A DNA stretch of 64,000 nucleotides from assembly GCA_963757335.1 (NCBI GenBank), contig CAVWRJ010000025.1, positions 434,001 to 498,000 on the forward strand, read 5' to 3'. How positions within the stretch are numbered: the stretch's first letter is position 1; every line of letters starts with the position of its first letter. Below, in pieces: positions 1 to 11,007 of the stretch. The DNA is from DASQPA01 sp963757335. Lineage in GTDB: Bacteria; Acidobacteriota; Thermoanaerobaculia; Multivoradales; UBA5704. The notes beneath the pieces were generated by a model. The model did no database searches and was not told where the DNA came from. It was given only the letters and a program-made list of their open reading frames with translations. A program made the position numbers and the translations under genes.

Positions 1-3000
1 CGAACGCCTCAGGGTCGAGCCCACCGCGCAATTCGAGCGCCCCCGGCAGGTTGTAGGTGGGGCTCCCGGGCTGCAGCTGATCGAGAAACCAGAGCCGCTC
101 CTGGGCGAAGGAGAGCGGCGGCGGCGCTCCACCTGGGGTAGCGGAGAGGAGGGGCGGGGCGGCGTCCGGTCCGGAGAGCGCCACGGCGACCTCGGCGGCG
201 AGTCCGGCGACCGTCGGCCGCTCGAACAGGCGACGGAGAGGCAGCTCGACGCCGAACGTCTGGCGTACCCGGGACATGACCTGGGTCGCCAGGAGCGAAT
301 GCCCGCCGAGAGCGAAGAAGTCCTCCTCGATCCCCACCCCGTCTTTGTGGAGCACCGCGGTCCAGATCCCCACCATCAGGGTCTCGATTTCGTTCCGGGG
401 TAGCCCAAAGTCGGCCGGCGCGGCCTCGCCGGCGGGAACGGCCCGCGCCAGGCTCCGGCGATCGACCTTGCCGCTCGGGGTGAGCGGCAGGGCGGCAAGC
501 TCGACGAAGAGCGCCGGCACCATGTACTCCGGCAGCCGCTCCTTAAGGTACCGGCGGAGCTCCGCCGCGCCGATCCCCGGGGCCACCACGTAGGCGATCA
601 GCCGGGTGCCGCTCCGCCCCTCGCCGCGCCGCGGCGAGCACCGCCGCCGCCCGCACCTCGGGATGCCCGGCGAGGACCGCCTCGATCTCCCCCGGCTCCA
701 CCCGGAAGCCCCGCACCTTGACCTGCTGATCGGCGCGACCCAGGTATTCGATCTCCCCGCCCGGCTTGAAACGCGCCAGATCGCCGCTCCGATAGAGCCG
801 CGCCCCGGGCTCCACGGCGTCTCCGGCATCCCCGGCATGGGATCGGGCAGGAAGAGCTCCGCCGTCAGCTCCGGACGGCCGAGGTAGCCGCGCGCGAGCC
901 CCGCCCCCGCCCTGCCGCCGATATAGAGCTCGCCCGGCACCCCCAACGGCACCGGCTCGCCGGGGATCGGCGACAGGCGGTCGAGGAGCAGGGTGCGCAG
1001 GTTGGCGATCGGCCGGCCGATGGGCGGCAGGGCGGGCCAGGCCGTGGGCTGGACCGCCGAGGGTGAAGGCGGTGACCACGTGCGCCTCGGTGGGGCCGTA
1101 CTGGTTCTCGAGAAGGCTCCCCGGCATCTTGCGGAAGAGCTCGGCGAGCGCGCCGGTCACCTGGAGCTGCTCGCCGGCCGTCATCACCTCGCGGAGCGCC
1201 GGCGACCTCACTGCCGTCGGCGACCGCCTCGGCGATCTGCTGGAGGGCGACGAAGGGGAGGAACAGCCGCTCGACCCGCCGCTCGCGAAGGAGCCGCAGG
1301 AGGGCCGGAGGGTCGCGGCGCAGCTCGTCCGAGACCAGCACCAGGCAGCCGCCCGAGCCCCAGGTCGAGAGCATCTCCTGGAAGGAGACGTCGAAGGAGA
1401 GCGAGGCGAACTGCAGCGTCCGCCGTCCCGGCGCCGCCGCTCCCAGCTGCCAGGCGATCATGTTGGCCAGGGGGCGGTGCGGCATCGCCACCCCCTTCGG
1501 CCGGCCCGTCGAGCCCGAGGTGTAGAGGACGTAGGTCAGACTGTCGCCGCCGGAGAGGAAGGTCCGCGGCCGGGCGGCGCTCCGCGCCGCGATCGCCGTC
1601 GCCTCGGCATCGACCAGAACGAGGGGCACGCCGCCTTCCCCCTGAAGCGCCGACGCCGGCAACCGGCCGAGGAGAGGCGAAGTCGTCAGCAGGGCGGCGA
1701 GACCGGCGTCCTCCATCACCAGGGCCAGGCGGTCGGACGGATAGGCGGGGTCGAGCGGCACATAGACCCCGCCCGCCTTGAGCACGGCGAGCACCGCCAC
1801 TGGAAGAGCGAGCGACCGCGGGAGGCAGATCCCCACCGCCGACTCCCGCCCCCCTCCCCCCACTCCCAAGGCCTGGAGATGGCGGGCCAGCTGGTTGGCC
1901 CGCGCTTCGAGCTCGGCGTAGGAAAGCAACTCGCCGTCCATCTCCACCGCCGGCGCGAGCGGCGAGCGCTCCGCCTGGGCCTCGAAGAAGGCGTGCACCC
2001 GCTCCTCCCCCACCGTCTGCACCGGGCCGGCGCTCCAGCGGAGCACTTCCTGCCGCTCTGCCGCGCCGAGGAGGGGCAGGGCGGTGAGCCGCAGGTCGGG
2101 ATCGGCCGCCACCCCGGCCAGGAGATTGCCGAGATGCCCCAGCAGGCGGGCGGCCGTCGCCTCCTCGAAGAGGTCCCGGCTGTACTCCAGGGAGAACGCC
2201 AGTCCCGCCGCGAGCGGAGTCGCCTGGAGGAGAAGGTCGAAACGGGCGACCGCCTCCTCCTGGGGCAGTGGGTGGACCGCGAGTCCGGGGAGGCGGAGCT
2301 CGCCGAGCACCGCCTCCTGGAGGACCAGCATGACCTGAAAGAGCGGGGTATGCGCCAGGCTGCGCTCCGGGGAGAGCTCCTCGACCAGTCGCTCGAAGGG
2401 CAGGTCCTGGTGGGCGTGGGCGGCGAGCATCGACTCCCGCACCTGCCTCAAGAGCACGCCGAATGGAGGGTCTCCCGGAAGCTCGGTGCGGAGGACCAGG
2501 GTGTTGACGAAAAAGCCGATCAGCCCCTCGGTCTCGATCCGGGTCCGGTTGGCGATGGGTGAGCCCACCACCACGTCCTCCTGCCCGGTGTAGCGGGCGA
2601 GGAGAGAGGAGAAACCGGCGAGGAGGGTCATGTAGAGCGTCGCCCCGCGGCTCCGGCCGAGCCGCTCCAGGGCGGCGGCGACCTCCCCGGGGAGAGTGCT
2701 CCGTACCCTCCCGCCCCGGCTGCTCGGAACCGCCGGCCGCGGGCGATCGGCCGGCAGATCGAGCCCCTCCGGCGCCCCGCTGAGGCGCTCCCGCCACCAG
2801 GCGAGCTGGGCCGCCAGGGCCGGACCGGCGAGCCAGCCGCGCTGCCAGCGGGCGTAGTCCGCATACTGGACCGCCAGCTCCGGGAGCGGCGAACGACGCC
2901 CTTCGCGGAACGCCGCGTAGAGCGCCCCCAGCTCGCGCACGAGAACGGCGACCGACCAGCCGTCGGCAATCACGTGGTGCAGCGTCAGGAGGGCCCGGTG

Positions 3001-6000
3001 GGCCTCCGGACCGGAACGGAGGAGAACGGTCCGCAGGAGCGGCCCGCGGGCGAGGTCGAACGGCCGCCGGGCCTCCTCGCGGGTCAGCCGCCCCCCCTCC
3101 AGCCCCCGCGCCACGGCCGGCAGGCCCGCGAGGTCGACCAGCGGCACCCTCCACCCCTCCGCTCCATCCGCCGGCGCCACCACCTGCACCGGCCGGTCCT
3201 CCTCCGACCGCGCGAAGGTCGTGCGGAGCGCCTCGTGCCGGCGGACGATCTCGCCCAGGCTGGCGGCGAAGGCCCGCCGGTCGAGCGGGCCCGCGAAGTC
3301 GAAGGCGCCCGGCATGTTGTAGCTCGGCAGCCCGGGTTCCAGCTGGTCGAGGAACCAGAGCCGTTCCTGGGCGAAGGAGAGCGCCAGGGGTCCCCCCCGC
3401 GGTGCCGGTCGGAGCGGCGGCCGCAGCGGCTGAGCGGAGCGCTCGTCCCCGCCCCGCGCCGCCTCCACCGCGGCGGCGAAGCCGGCCAGGGTCGGCGCCT
3501 CGAATAGCGCCTTGAGCGGCAGCTCCACGCCCAGCGCCTGCCGCACCCGCGAGGTCGCCTGGGTCGCCAGGAGCGAGTGACCGCCGAGGGCGAAGAAGTT
3601 GTCCTGCCGGCCCGGTGGGCGGACGCCCAGGAGGTCGGCCCAGATCCCCGCCAGGAGCTCTTCGAGCGGCCCGCGCGGCGCCTCGCCCGCGACTCCCGGC
3701 AGGAGGGGCTCGCCCGCCGCCGGCTCCGGCAGGGCCCTCCGGTCCACCTTGCCGGTCGGACCGAGCGGCAGCCGTTCGAGGGCCACGAAGGCGGCGGGCA
3801 TCATGTAGCCTGGCACCTTGACCTGCAGGAGCTCCTGGAGATCGGCGGGGGTGACCGTGCGGCCCGGCCGCGGCACGAAGTAGGCGACCAGCCGGCGGCT
3901 CCCCGTGCCGGGCTCCTCGCGGTCGACCACCGCCGACCTCTCGACCGCCGGATGCTCCTGGAGCGCCGCCTCGATCTCCCCCAGCTCGACTCGGAAACCC
4001 CGCACCTTGACCTGGCTGTCGATCCGTCCCACGAACTCGATCGCCCCATCGGGGCGGAAGCGCGCCAGATCGCCGCTCCGGTAGAGCCGGCCGCCGGGGA
4101 TGGGCGAGAACGGGCAGGGGATGAACTTCTCCGCCGTCAGGGCCGGCCGGTCGAGGTAGCCCCGGGCCAGGCAGACCCCCGCGATGCACAGCTCTCCCGG
4201 GACTCCGATCGGCACCGGTTGGAGATCGCGGTCGAGCAGGTGGATCTCGGCCCGCGCGATCGGCCGCCCGATGGGGATCACCCGGCCCCGCGGCTCCCGC
4301 AGGCAGCGCCAGGAGGTCACCGAGATCGTCGCCTCGGTGGGGCCGTAGCGGTTGAGGAGCTCGGCGTCCGACTGGGCGTGGAAGCGGTCCGGCAGGTCGG
4401 GCGGGACCGTCTCGCCGCCGGTCACCATGGTCCGCAGGCTGGGGCAGTCCCGGAGCGAGTGCTCCTTGAGCAGCACCGACAGCATCGCCATGGTGAACGA
4501 GGCATGGGAGATCTCGTGCTGGCGGAGGAGCCCGATCAGGTACCCGGGATCGCGCTCCCCGCCCGGCCGCGCCAGCACCGTCCTGCCGCCGACCAGGAGC
4601 GGCCCGAAGATCTCGGCGATCGAGGCGTCGAAGCTGATCGTCGTCTTGTGCAGGAAGCTGTCGCCGGGAGCCAGATCCATCGCCTGCACGAAGCGCAGCC
4701 GGTTGTCGAGGGCGCGGTGGGCGACGACCACCCCCTTGGGCCTGCCCGTCGAGCCCGAGGTGTAGAGGACGTAGGCCGGATGATCGGGCAGGAGATGAGG
4801 CATCGCCGAGGTCTCCCCTACCGCGGGCGGCTCGGCGTCCCAGAGGGCATCGAGCACCAGGGTCCGCCGCGGGATCGGCCCCGGGATCGGCCCTGCGGGG
4901 TCGGGGAGCGCCGCGGCCAGGTGGCGCTCGACCAGGACGGCCGCGACCTCGGCGTCGGCGAGCATGAAGGCCAGCCGCTCGGCGGGGAGCGAGCCGTCGA
5001 GCGGCAGGTAGGCCCCCCCGGCCTTCCAGATCCCCAGGAGCGCCGCCACCATGGCGAAGGAGCGCTCGGCGAGGATTCCGACCCGGCTCTCGGGGCCGAC
5101 GCCCAGGGCCCGGAGATGGCGGCCGATCCGCGCCGCCCGGGCGTCGAGCTCGCCGTAGCTCATCCACTCCCCGTCGAGGACGAGGGCGGTGGCCCCGGGC
5201 GCCCGCGCCGCCCGCGCCGCGAGGCGCTCGGGGACCAGCCCCTCCCCCGGGTACTCCGCCTCCGGGGCATTCCATTCGACGAGCAGCTGCTGGCGCTCGG
5301 CCGGCGAGAGGAGCGACAGGCCGGAGATCGGCGCCGAGCGCACCCCCGCGGGGTCCGCTTCCGCGGCGCTGGCGACCCTCGTCAGGAGGACCTCGAAGTG
5401 GCTGAGGAGCCGCGCCGCGGTCGCCGCCTCGAAAAGGTCGCGGTTGTAGGCGAGGCGGCCCCCGAGGCCGCGCTCGGTCTCCGCCAGGGCGAGCGAGAGG
5501 TCGAACTGGGCCCCGGGACCTTGGAGAGCCAGCGATTCGAGCGCCAGCGGCCCGAAATCGAGGCGCACCCCCGCCTCCCCCACCGCGAGCGCCGCCAACC
5601 CTCGCTCGCTCGCCCGTCTCCCCTTCTGGAGCACGCACATCACCTGGAAGATCGGCGTCCGGCCGGAGGACCGCTCCTGCTCCAGGCGCTCGGCCAAGAG
5701 CGGCAGCGGATAGTCCTGGTGGGCGAAAGCGGCGAGCGCGGTGGCCCGCACCCGGCCCAGCAGCTCGCCGAAACCGGGATCCCCCCGGAAGTCCGCGGCG
5801 ATCGCCACCGGGTTGACCAGGTAGCCCACGAGGCCGGCGAGCTCGGCCGTCTTCCTTCCCGTCGTCGGGCAGCCGACCAGCAGCCGCTCCTGGCCGCTGT
5901 AGCGGTGGAGCAGAACGTCGAAGGCGGCGAGGAGGCCCATGTAGAGGGTCGCCCCATGGCGCCGGGTGAGACGCCGCAGCTCTCCCGCCAGCCCGGGGGC

Positions 6001-6726
6001 GAGGGCGAAGCGCCGCATCTCCCCGCGGTAGGTCTGGACGGCGGGCCGCGGCCGGTCGGTCGGCAGGTCGAGGACGAGCGGCACCCCGGAGAGGGCCTGC
6101 CGCCAGAACTGCCAGAGCCTCTCCCCCTCCGGGCCGGCGAGCCGCGCCTCCTCCTCGGCGATCCCCTGGGCGAAGTCGGTCGCCGGCTCCGGCAGCTCGG
6201 CCGCCGCGATCCCCAGCGCCGCCCCGTAGAGGGCTCCGAGATCGCGGAGGAGGACCGCCAGCGACCAGAAGTCGGAGACGATGTGATGGATCGAGAGGAC
6301 CAGCGCCTGATCGCCCCCGGCGAGCGCCAGGAGCCCCAGCCGCCAGAGGGGCCCGCTCTCCAGGTCGAAGGGGCGATAGGCGACCTCCGAGAGCCGGCGG
6401 GCGAGACCGGGGCCGTCGAGCGCCGTGGCATCCTCCGCGAGGAGCAGGGCGTCAGGTCGCCGCGCCCACCCGCTGGACCGGGCCTTCCGGCCGCTCGTGA
6501 AAGGTCGTGCGGAGCGCCGGGTGGCGGTCGCCAGGGCGATGGCCGCCCGCCCCAGGGCGGCGGCATCCAACCCCCGCGCCCGCGCCGCGCCCGCGATCAC
6601 ATAGGCCGGATTGCCGGGCGACAGCCGATCCAGGAACCAGAGGGCCCGCTGGCCATAGGACAGCGGTCGCTCCTCCAGGACCGGCGCAAGATGTGCTGTG
6701 GATGCTAAATCAGACAGGATTTCCAT
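1..6726 (-). CDS. Multimodular non-ribosomal peptide synthetase (C-A-T-C-A-T-C..., 3' end outside window, frameshifted)
   Basis: Builds a peptide by thiotemplate condensation. Module 1: condensation domain with HHIVSDFWS (about residue 146), adenylation domain with YVLYTSGSTG (about 650), thiolation site in FALGGHSLL (about 1045). Module 2: condensation domain with HHVIADGWS (about 1250), adenylation domain with YTSGSTG (about 1730), thiolation site GGHSLL at about 297-308. A third condensation domain starts with SFAQERLWFLDQL (about 75-115) and leaves the window. Specificity residues read from the A domains: A1 D-A-A-S-V-G-R-I-S (no substrate assigned); A2 D-V-Q-F-M-A-Q-V-V, close to the classical proline code DVQ-x-IAHVV. 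One continuous frame covers 865-6726. Homology hops frame near 6526 and 6450 (C1) and near 1205, 1043, 805 and 612 (A2). The ATG at 6726 directly precedes the C1 domain, so there is no loading A domain here. Family certain; intactness uncertain. Confidence 0.93.
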
Positions 6727-6788
6727 ACAAAATCGACTCCCGTACTACTCGGGGTGCCCGCTACCCGCGAGAACGGGACGGGGGAGCG

Positions 6789-8483
6789 CTAGCGCTTCGG
6801 GGGTCGCTTTTTCGCCGCGGGATGCTGGACGGGAGCACCCGGGCGCCGGCGGGTCCGGCTCTGCTCGTCGCCTTCGCCCGCCACCCGGATCGAGAGGGTA
6901 CGGCCGCGGAGGGTAATGCCCGCCATACGCTCCAGAACCTGCTTCTGGAAGCGCGCCGGCACGTCGACCAACGAGAACCGCTCGTCGATGTCGATGGCGC
7001 CGATCTCCTTGCCCGGCACGCCGGCCTCGTTGGCGATGGCGCCGACGATGTCGGCCGGCCGCACTCCGCTCGACCGCCCGGCGTCGAGGAAGAGCCGCAC
7101 CACTCCGCCGCCTGCCCCCCCGGAGCCCGGCAGTGGCTCCGGCTCGATCACCGCCTCCAGAGGGCGGTCCCGGCGGGCGAGAGAAGCGGCCGCGGCGGCG
7201 ACCTCGGCGATGTCGAACCCCTCCTCCACCAGCTCCTCGACGAGCGCCAGATAGAGGTCGAGGTCGCCCTCGCCGATCGTCCGGCGGAGGTTCTCCTTGA
7301 AGAGCTCGGTCCGCCGGGCCGCGACGTCGGCGGCGGTAGGCATCTTCATCGGTGCGATGCGCTGGCCGGTGAAGCGCTCGATGTCCTGGAGCATGCGCCG
7401 CTCGCGCGGGGTGACGAAGAGCACCGCGATCCCCGCCCGGCCGGCGCGCCCGGTCCGGCCGATGCGGTGGACGTAGGCGCCCAGGTCGTTCGGCATGTCG
7501 TAGTTGACGACGTGGCTGATCCGCTCGACGTCGAGCCCGCGGGCGGCGACGTCGGTCGCCACGACGACGTCCAGGCTGCCGTTGCGGAGGCGCTCCATCA
7601 CCCGCTCGCGGAGCGGCTGGGTCATGTCGCCGTGGAGGGCGGCCACCGAGTAGCCGCGCGCCTCCAGCCGCTCGGCCACCTGGGCCACGGCGGTCTTGGT
7701 GCGGATGAAGACGAGCGCCGCCTCGATCGGCTCGGTTTCGAGGAGCCGGGTCAGGGTGTCGAGCTTCTGCTGCTGGGGAACCAGGAGGAAGCGCTGCTCG
7801 ATCGTCGTCTGGGTCAGCGACTGCTGTTCGAGCTGGAGCTCCAGCGGGTTCGCCAGATGGCGCTGGGCGATCCGCCGGATCTCCGGCGGCATGGTGGCCG
7901 AAAAAAGCGCCGTCCGCCGGCCCTCCGCGGAGGGCGGCGCCTGGGCCAGGATCCAGTCGACGTCCTCGATGAAGCCCATGCGGAGCATCTCGTCCGCCTC
8001 GTCGAGCACCACCATCCGGAGCTGGTCGAGGCGGAGAGTCCCCCGGCGGAGGTGGTCCATGATCCTCCCGGGGGTGCCGACGACGACCTGGACCCCGCGC
8101 AGCAACCGCCGCTGCTGGTCCTCCAGCGACTGGCCGCCGTAGACCGGTAGGACGACGAGCTTGGGCAGGTGCTTGCCGTAGGTGTGGAGCGCCTCCGCCA
8201 CCTGGATGGCGAGCTCTCGGGTGGGAGTGAGAACGAGGGCCTGGACCCCCGGTTTCGCCGGATCGATCGACTGCAGGAGCGGGAGGCCGAAGGCCGCCGT
8301 CTTGCCGGTGCCGGTCTGCGCCTGGCCGATGACGTCGCGGCCCGCGAGGAGCGGCGGGATGGCGGCGGTCTGGATGGGGGTCGGCGCCTCGTAGCCGACC
8401 TCGGAGAGCGACTGGAGGAGACCGTCGGCAAGCCCCAGGGCAGCAAAGGAATCGGCAGCCGGAGCCGCTTCGGTTTCTTTCAT
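6789..8483 (-). CDS. DEAD-box ATP-dependent RNA helicase with C-terminal DbpA-type RNA-binding domain
   Basis: Unwinds RNA duplexes in the cytoplasm; family roles are ribosome assembly, cold adaptation and mRNA turnover. Visible motifs in order: PTPIQ (Q motif), AQTGTGKT (motif I), PTRELA (Ia), TPGR (Ib), DEAD (II), SAT (III), then the second RecA lobe with ATDVAARGLD (V) and HRIGRTGRAGR (VI). The tail has a DbpA-like RNA-binding domain ending in a basic Arg/Lys-rich segment. An in-frame extension upstream to 8540 exists, but the ATG at 8483 (start MKETEAAP) fits the family N-terminus better. It lies 62 bp upstream of the NRPS on the same strand, so the two could share a transcript; no terminator is visible between them. 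Confidence 0.95.
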   Translation of the reverse strand: MKETEAAPAADSFAALGLADGLLQSLSEVGYEAPTPIQTAAIPPLLAGRDVIGQAQTGTGKTAAFGLPLLQSIDPAKPGVQALVLTPTRELAIQVAEALHTYGKHLPKLVVLPVYGGQSLEDQQRRLLRGVQVVVGTPGRIMDHLRRGTLRLDQLRMVVLDEADEMLRMGFIEDVDWILAQAPPSAEGRRTALFSATMPPEIRRIAQRHLANPLELQLEQQSLTQTTIEQRFLLVPQQQKLDTLTRLLETEPIEAALVFIRTKTAVAQVAERLEARGYSVAALHGDMTQPLRERVMERLRNGSLDVVVATDVAARGLDVERISHVVNYDMPNDLGAYVHRIGRTGRAGRAGIAVLFVTPRERRMLQDIERFTGQRIAPMKMPTAADVAARRTELFKENLRRTIGEGDLDLYLALVEELVEEGFDIAEVAAAAASLARRDRPLEAVIEPEPLPGSGGAGGGVVRLFLDAGRSSGVRPADIVGAIANEAGVPGKEIGAIDIDERFSLVDVPARFQKQVLERMAGITLRGRTLSIRVAGEGDEQSRTRRRPGAPVQHPAAKKRPPKR

Positions 8484-8578
8484 CAGCGCTTTATACCACC
8501 GGCTGCGGCCGGCGTGGCGAGCCCGCCCCCGGCCGCCCACCGTCCGACCCCCGCGAGACCTGATGGTATCCTTCTCAT

Positions 8579-9796
8579 ATGCTCGCGCCTTGCGTCGCCA
8601 GTCTCCTCGCCACTCTGATCCTGCTTCCCGCCGTCTCTCCGGCCGCTACCCCCTTGCCGACCGGCACGGAGATCCACGTCAACGTGAGCCCCCTCGGTCG
8701 CCGCTTCGATCCCAAGGCCACCGTCTTCCCGGACGGCGGCTTTGTCGTCGTCTGGGCGAACGGCCCCGGGGGGAGCGGCCACGAGGCGATCCATGCCCGC
8801 TTTTTTGCGGCGGACGGGAGACCGACGAGCGGGGAGCTCCGCCTGGGTGACCCGGCAAGCGGATCGCAGATCCCCGACCAGGTCGTCGCCGACCGCGACG
8901 GGAGCTTCCTCCTCGCCTGGACCGAAGAGCGTGCCCCGGGAGGGGTGACCGACGTCTTCGTCCGCCGCTTCAAGCGCGACGGCACCGCGGCGGGACGGCG
9001 GATCCAGGTCCATGCCCGCAGCCCTTATAGCCGCTTCGGAGCGCACCTAGCCCTCGGTTTGGACGGCCGGTTCGCGGTCGCCTGGACCGCCGTCAACTTT
9101 GAGCGCGGTGCCTCCTTCGAGAACGCCATGGCCCGCCTCTTCGCTGCCGACGGCACGCTCCTCGGCAGCCCCCTCCTGGTCTTGACCGGCGACCCCGGTA
9201 GCGAGGACCAGGACGTCGTCGACGCCTTTCCCACCGGGGTGGCGCTGCAACCCGACGGTACGCTCGCCGTCCTCGTGGAGGACTCCGACCAGGAGCTGGG
9301 GACCGGCACCTATCTCCGGCGGTATCCGGGGATGCAGACGACCCTCCGACCGCCCCTCTGCTGCGCCGAGGAGAGGCGGGGCGGGGACCTCGCCCTCACT
9401 CCGGACGGCGGCTTCGTCGCCGCCTGGAGGGAAGATTCGATCGTGGCCGAGCGGCTCGGCCCCGCGGGATTTCCCCGCGGCGCCCACTTCCAGGTGCCTC
9501 TGCGCTCGACCGGCGGCGGTGCCCAGAGCTCGCCGCGGCTGGCGGCCCTGCCGGACGGGGGCTTCGTCGCGGTCTGGGTCGAGCCGCAGCGCGACGGCGA
9601 TGGCGACGGGATCTGGAGCCGCGTCTTCGCCGCCGACGGCACGCCGCTCACCCGCGACCTGCGCCTGAACGTCACGACCGCGGGCAACCAGAGCTCCCCC
9701 GACGTCGCCGCGAACCGCCGCGGGCCGGTCGTCGTCGTCTGGCAACAGGAGCAGACCGGCATCTACGCCCGTCTGTTCACCGCCCCTAGGCCGTGA
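8579..9796 (+). CDS. Secreted protein with repeated 'DGGFVVVW' blades (beta-propeller-like), function unknown
   Basis: A hydrophobic signal peptide of about 23 residues ends near SPAATPL. The body repeats a motif of the form PDGGFVVVW / DGSFLLAWTEE / LDGRFAVAW / PDGGFVAAW / PDGGFVAVW at roughly 50-60-residue intervals, each followed by an ARxFAADG-like segment. This is the look of a beta-propeller made of WD- or VCBS-like blades, without FG-GAP calcium motifs. No catalytic residues are recognised. It is divergent from the helicase gene, and its 3' end overlaps the convergent aminotransferase by 11 bases. Probably periplasmic or cell-surface. Confidence 0.8.
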   Translation: MLAPCVASLLATLILLPAVSPAATPLPTGTEIHVNVSPLGRRFDPKATVFPDGGFVVVWANGPGGSGHEAIHARFFAADGRPTSGELRLGDPASGSQIPDQVVADRDGSFLLAWTEERAPGGVTDVFVRRFKRDGTAAGRRIQVHARSPYSRFGAHLALGLDGRFAVAWTAVNFERGASFENAMARLFAADGTLLGSPLLVLTGDPGSEDQDVVDAFPTGVALQPDGTLAVLVEDSDQELGTGTYLRRYPGMQTTLRPPLCCAEERRGGDLALTPDGGFVAAWREDSIVAERLGPAGFPRGAHFQVPLRSTGGGAQSSPRLAALPDGGFVAVWVEPQRDGDGDGIWSRVFAADGTPLTRDLRLNVTTAGNQSSPDVAANRRGPVVVVWQQEQTGIYARLFTAPRP

Positions 9797-10996
9797 GGAC
9801 CGGGCCGGCCGCGAGCACCGCCTCTGCCGCCGCCCAGGCCCGCTCGCCATCCGCTGGATACCCCCCGTCGCGGAGCCCCGCCGCGACCGCCTCGACCGTG
9901 CGGCGGAGGAGCTCGGGCCGGCCGGTCACGAAGCCCATGTGGCCCACCCGGAAGTACTCGTTGCGGATCGCCGGATGGAGCCCGCCGGCGACGGCGACCC
10001 CCTGATCGAGAATGCGCCTGACGAGCGTCCCGTCGACCCCGGGGGGAAAACGGAGTGCCGAGAGGAGGTTCGAGGCGAGCTCCGGCCGCTTCGGCACAAG
10101 GGTGAGACCGAGCTCCCCCCAGGCCGCCCGGAGGGCCTCCGCCGTCCGCGCATGGGCGGCAAAGCGGGCCTCGACCCCCTGCTCCAGGATCTCCCCCAGG
10201 CCCACGGCGAGGGCGAGGACGAGGTTGGTGGGCGGGGTCGAGAAGTAGCTCGGCCGGCGCTCCTCGTAGGCGCGCATCACCGGCAGCCACTGCTCCCAGT
10301 CGAGGTACATCGGGGGGGCTCCCGCCCCGTTTCCGGCAGAGCGGCGCGAGCGGCGCGAACGGCGAGGGCGCGCGGGGAGGCCACGAGGAGCGCCAGACCC
10401 GGCGGCAGGCCGAGGGCCTTCTGCGAGGCGGTGAGATAAACGTCGGCGTCCCATTCGGCCATGGCGAAGCGCTCGCCCGCCGTGGCGCAGACGCCGTCGA
10501 AGATCGAGAGCATCCCGTGCTCCCGGGCGAGCCGGGCGAGCGGCTGGGGATCGATCCGGACCCCCGTCGAGGTGTCGACGTGGGTCGCGTAGAGCGCCCG
10601 GAACGGGCCCCGCGCGGTGATCGCCCCCCGTACCTCGTCGGGCTCCGGCGCCTCTCCGGGCGCCGCCCCGACCGCGGTCACCTCCGCCCCCTGCCGGCGG
10701 AGCATCTCGGCCAGTCGATCCGAGAAGTAGCCGGTGGCGACCACCAGGACCCGATCGCCGGGCTCGGTGAGGTTGGCGACCACCATCTCCATCGCCGCGG
10801 TGCCGCCCCCGGCGAGGACGAAGGGCTGGCTCTCGGGGCCGGCCTGCCACACCGGACGCATCCGTTCGAGAGCGGTACCGAACGCCTCGATCAGGGGAGC
10901 GGCGGTATGGCCGGGGGGCGGCGCGCCGAAGGCGGCGAGGACGGCCGGCGAGACCTCGACCGGGCCGGGGATCATGAGCAGGGGGGCGTTCGCCAT
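9786..10996 (-). CDS. Class V PLP aminotransferase (serine-pyruvate / alanine-glyoxylate type), one frameshift
   Basis: Fold-type I PLP enzyme transferring an amino group between serine or alanine and pyruvate or glyoxylate. It begins MANAPLLMIPGPVEVSP, the family's N-terminal signature; the PLP lysine is in LTASQKALGLPPG; the C-terminal domain has GHMGFVTGRPELLRR. The ATG at 10996 has a strong AAGGAG ribosome-binding site. The frame breaks at a run of seven G at 10312-10318 (seven C on the coding strand). One more base would join ...GREPP to MYLDWEQWLP, so an indel error is likely. It starts 12 bases after the DedA-PAP2 gene and is probably co-transcribed with it. The exact amino-donor specificity cannot be read. 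Confidence 0.9.
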
Positions 10997-11007
10997 GTAG
11001 ATCTCCT

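Noticed and set aside
543..1211. A separate small adenylation-domain gene behind the NRPS.
   Set aside because: The fragment begins in mid-domain and continues the upstream A2 domain after a one-base shift, so it belongs to the same gene.
3577..6708. A 1043-codon open frame on the plus strand opposite the NRPS.
   Set aside because: It is a high-GC shadow: Arg/Gly/Pro-rich, with no domain, while the minus strand encodes well-conserved NRPS motifs throughout.
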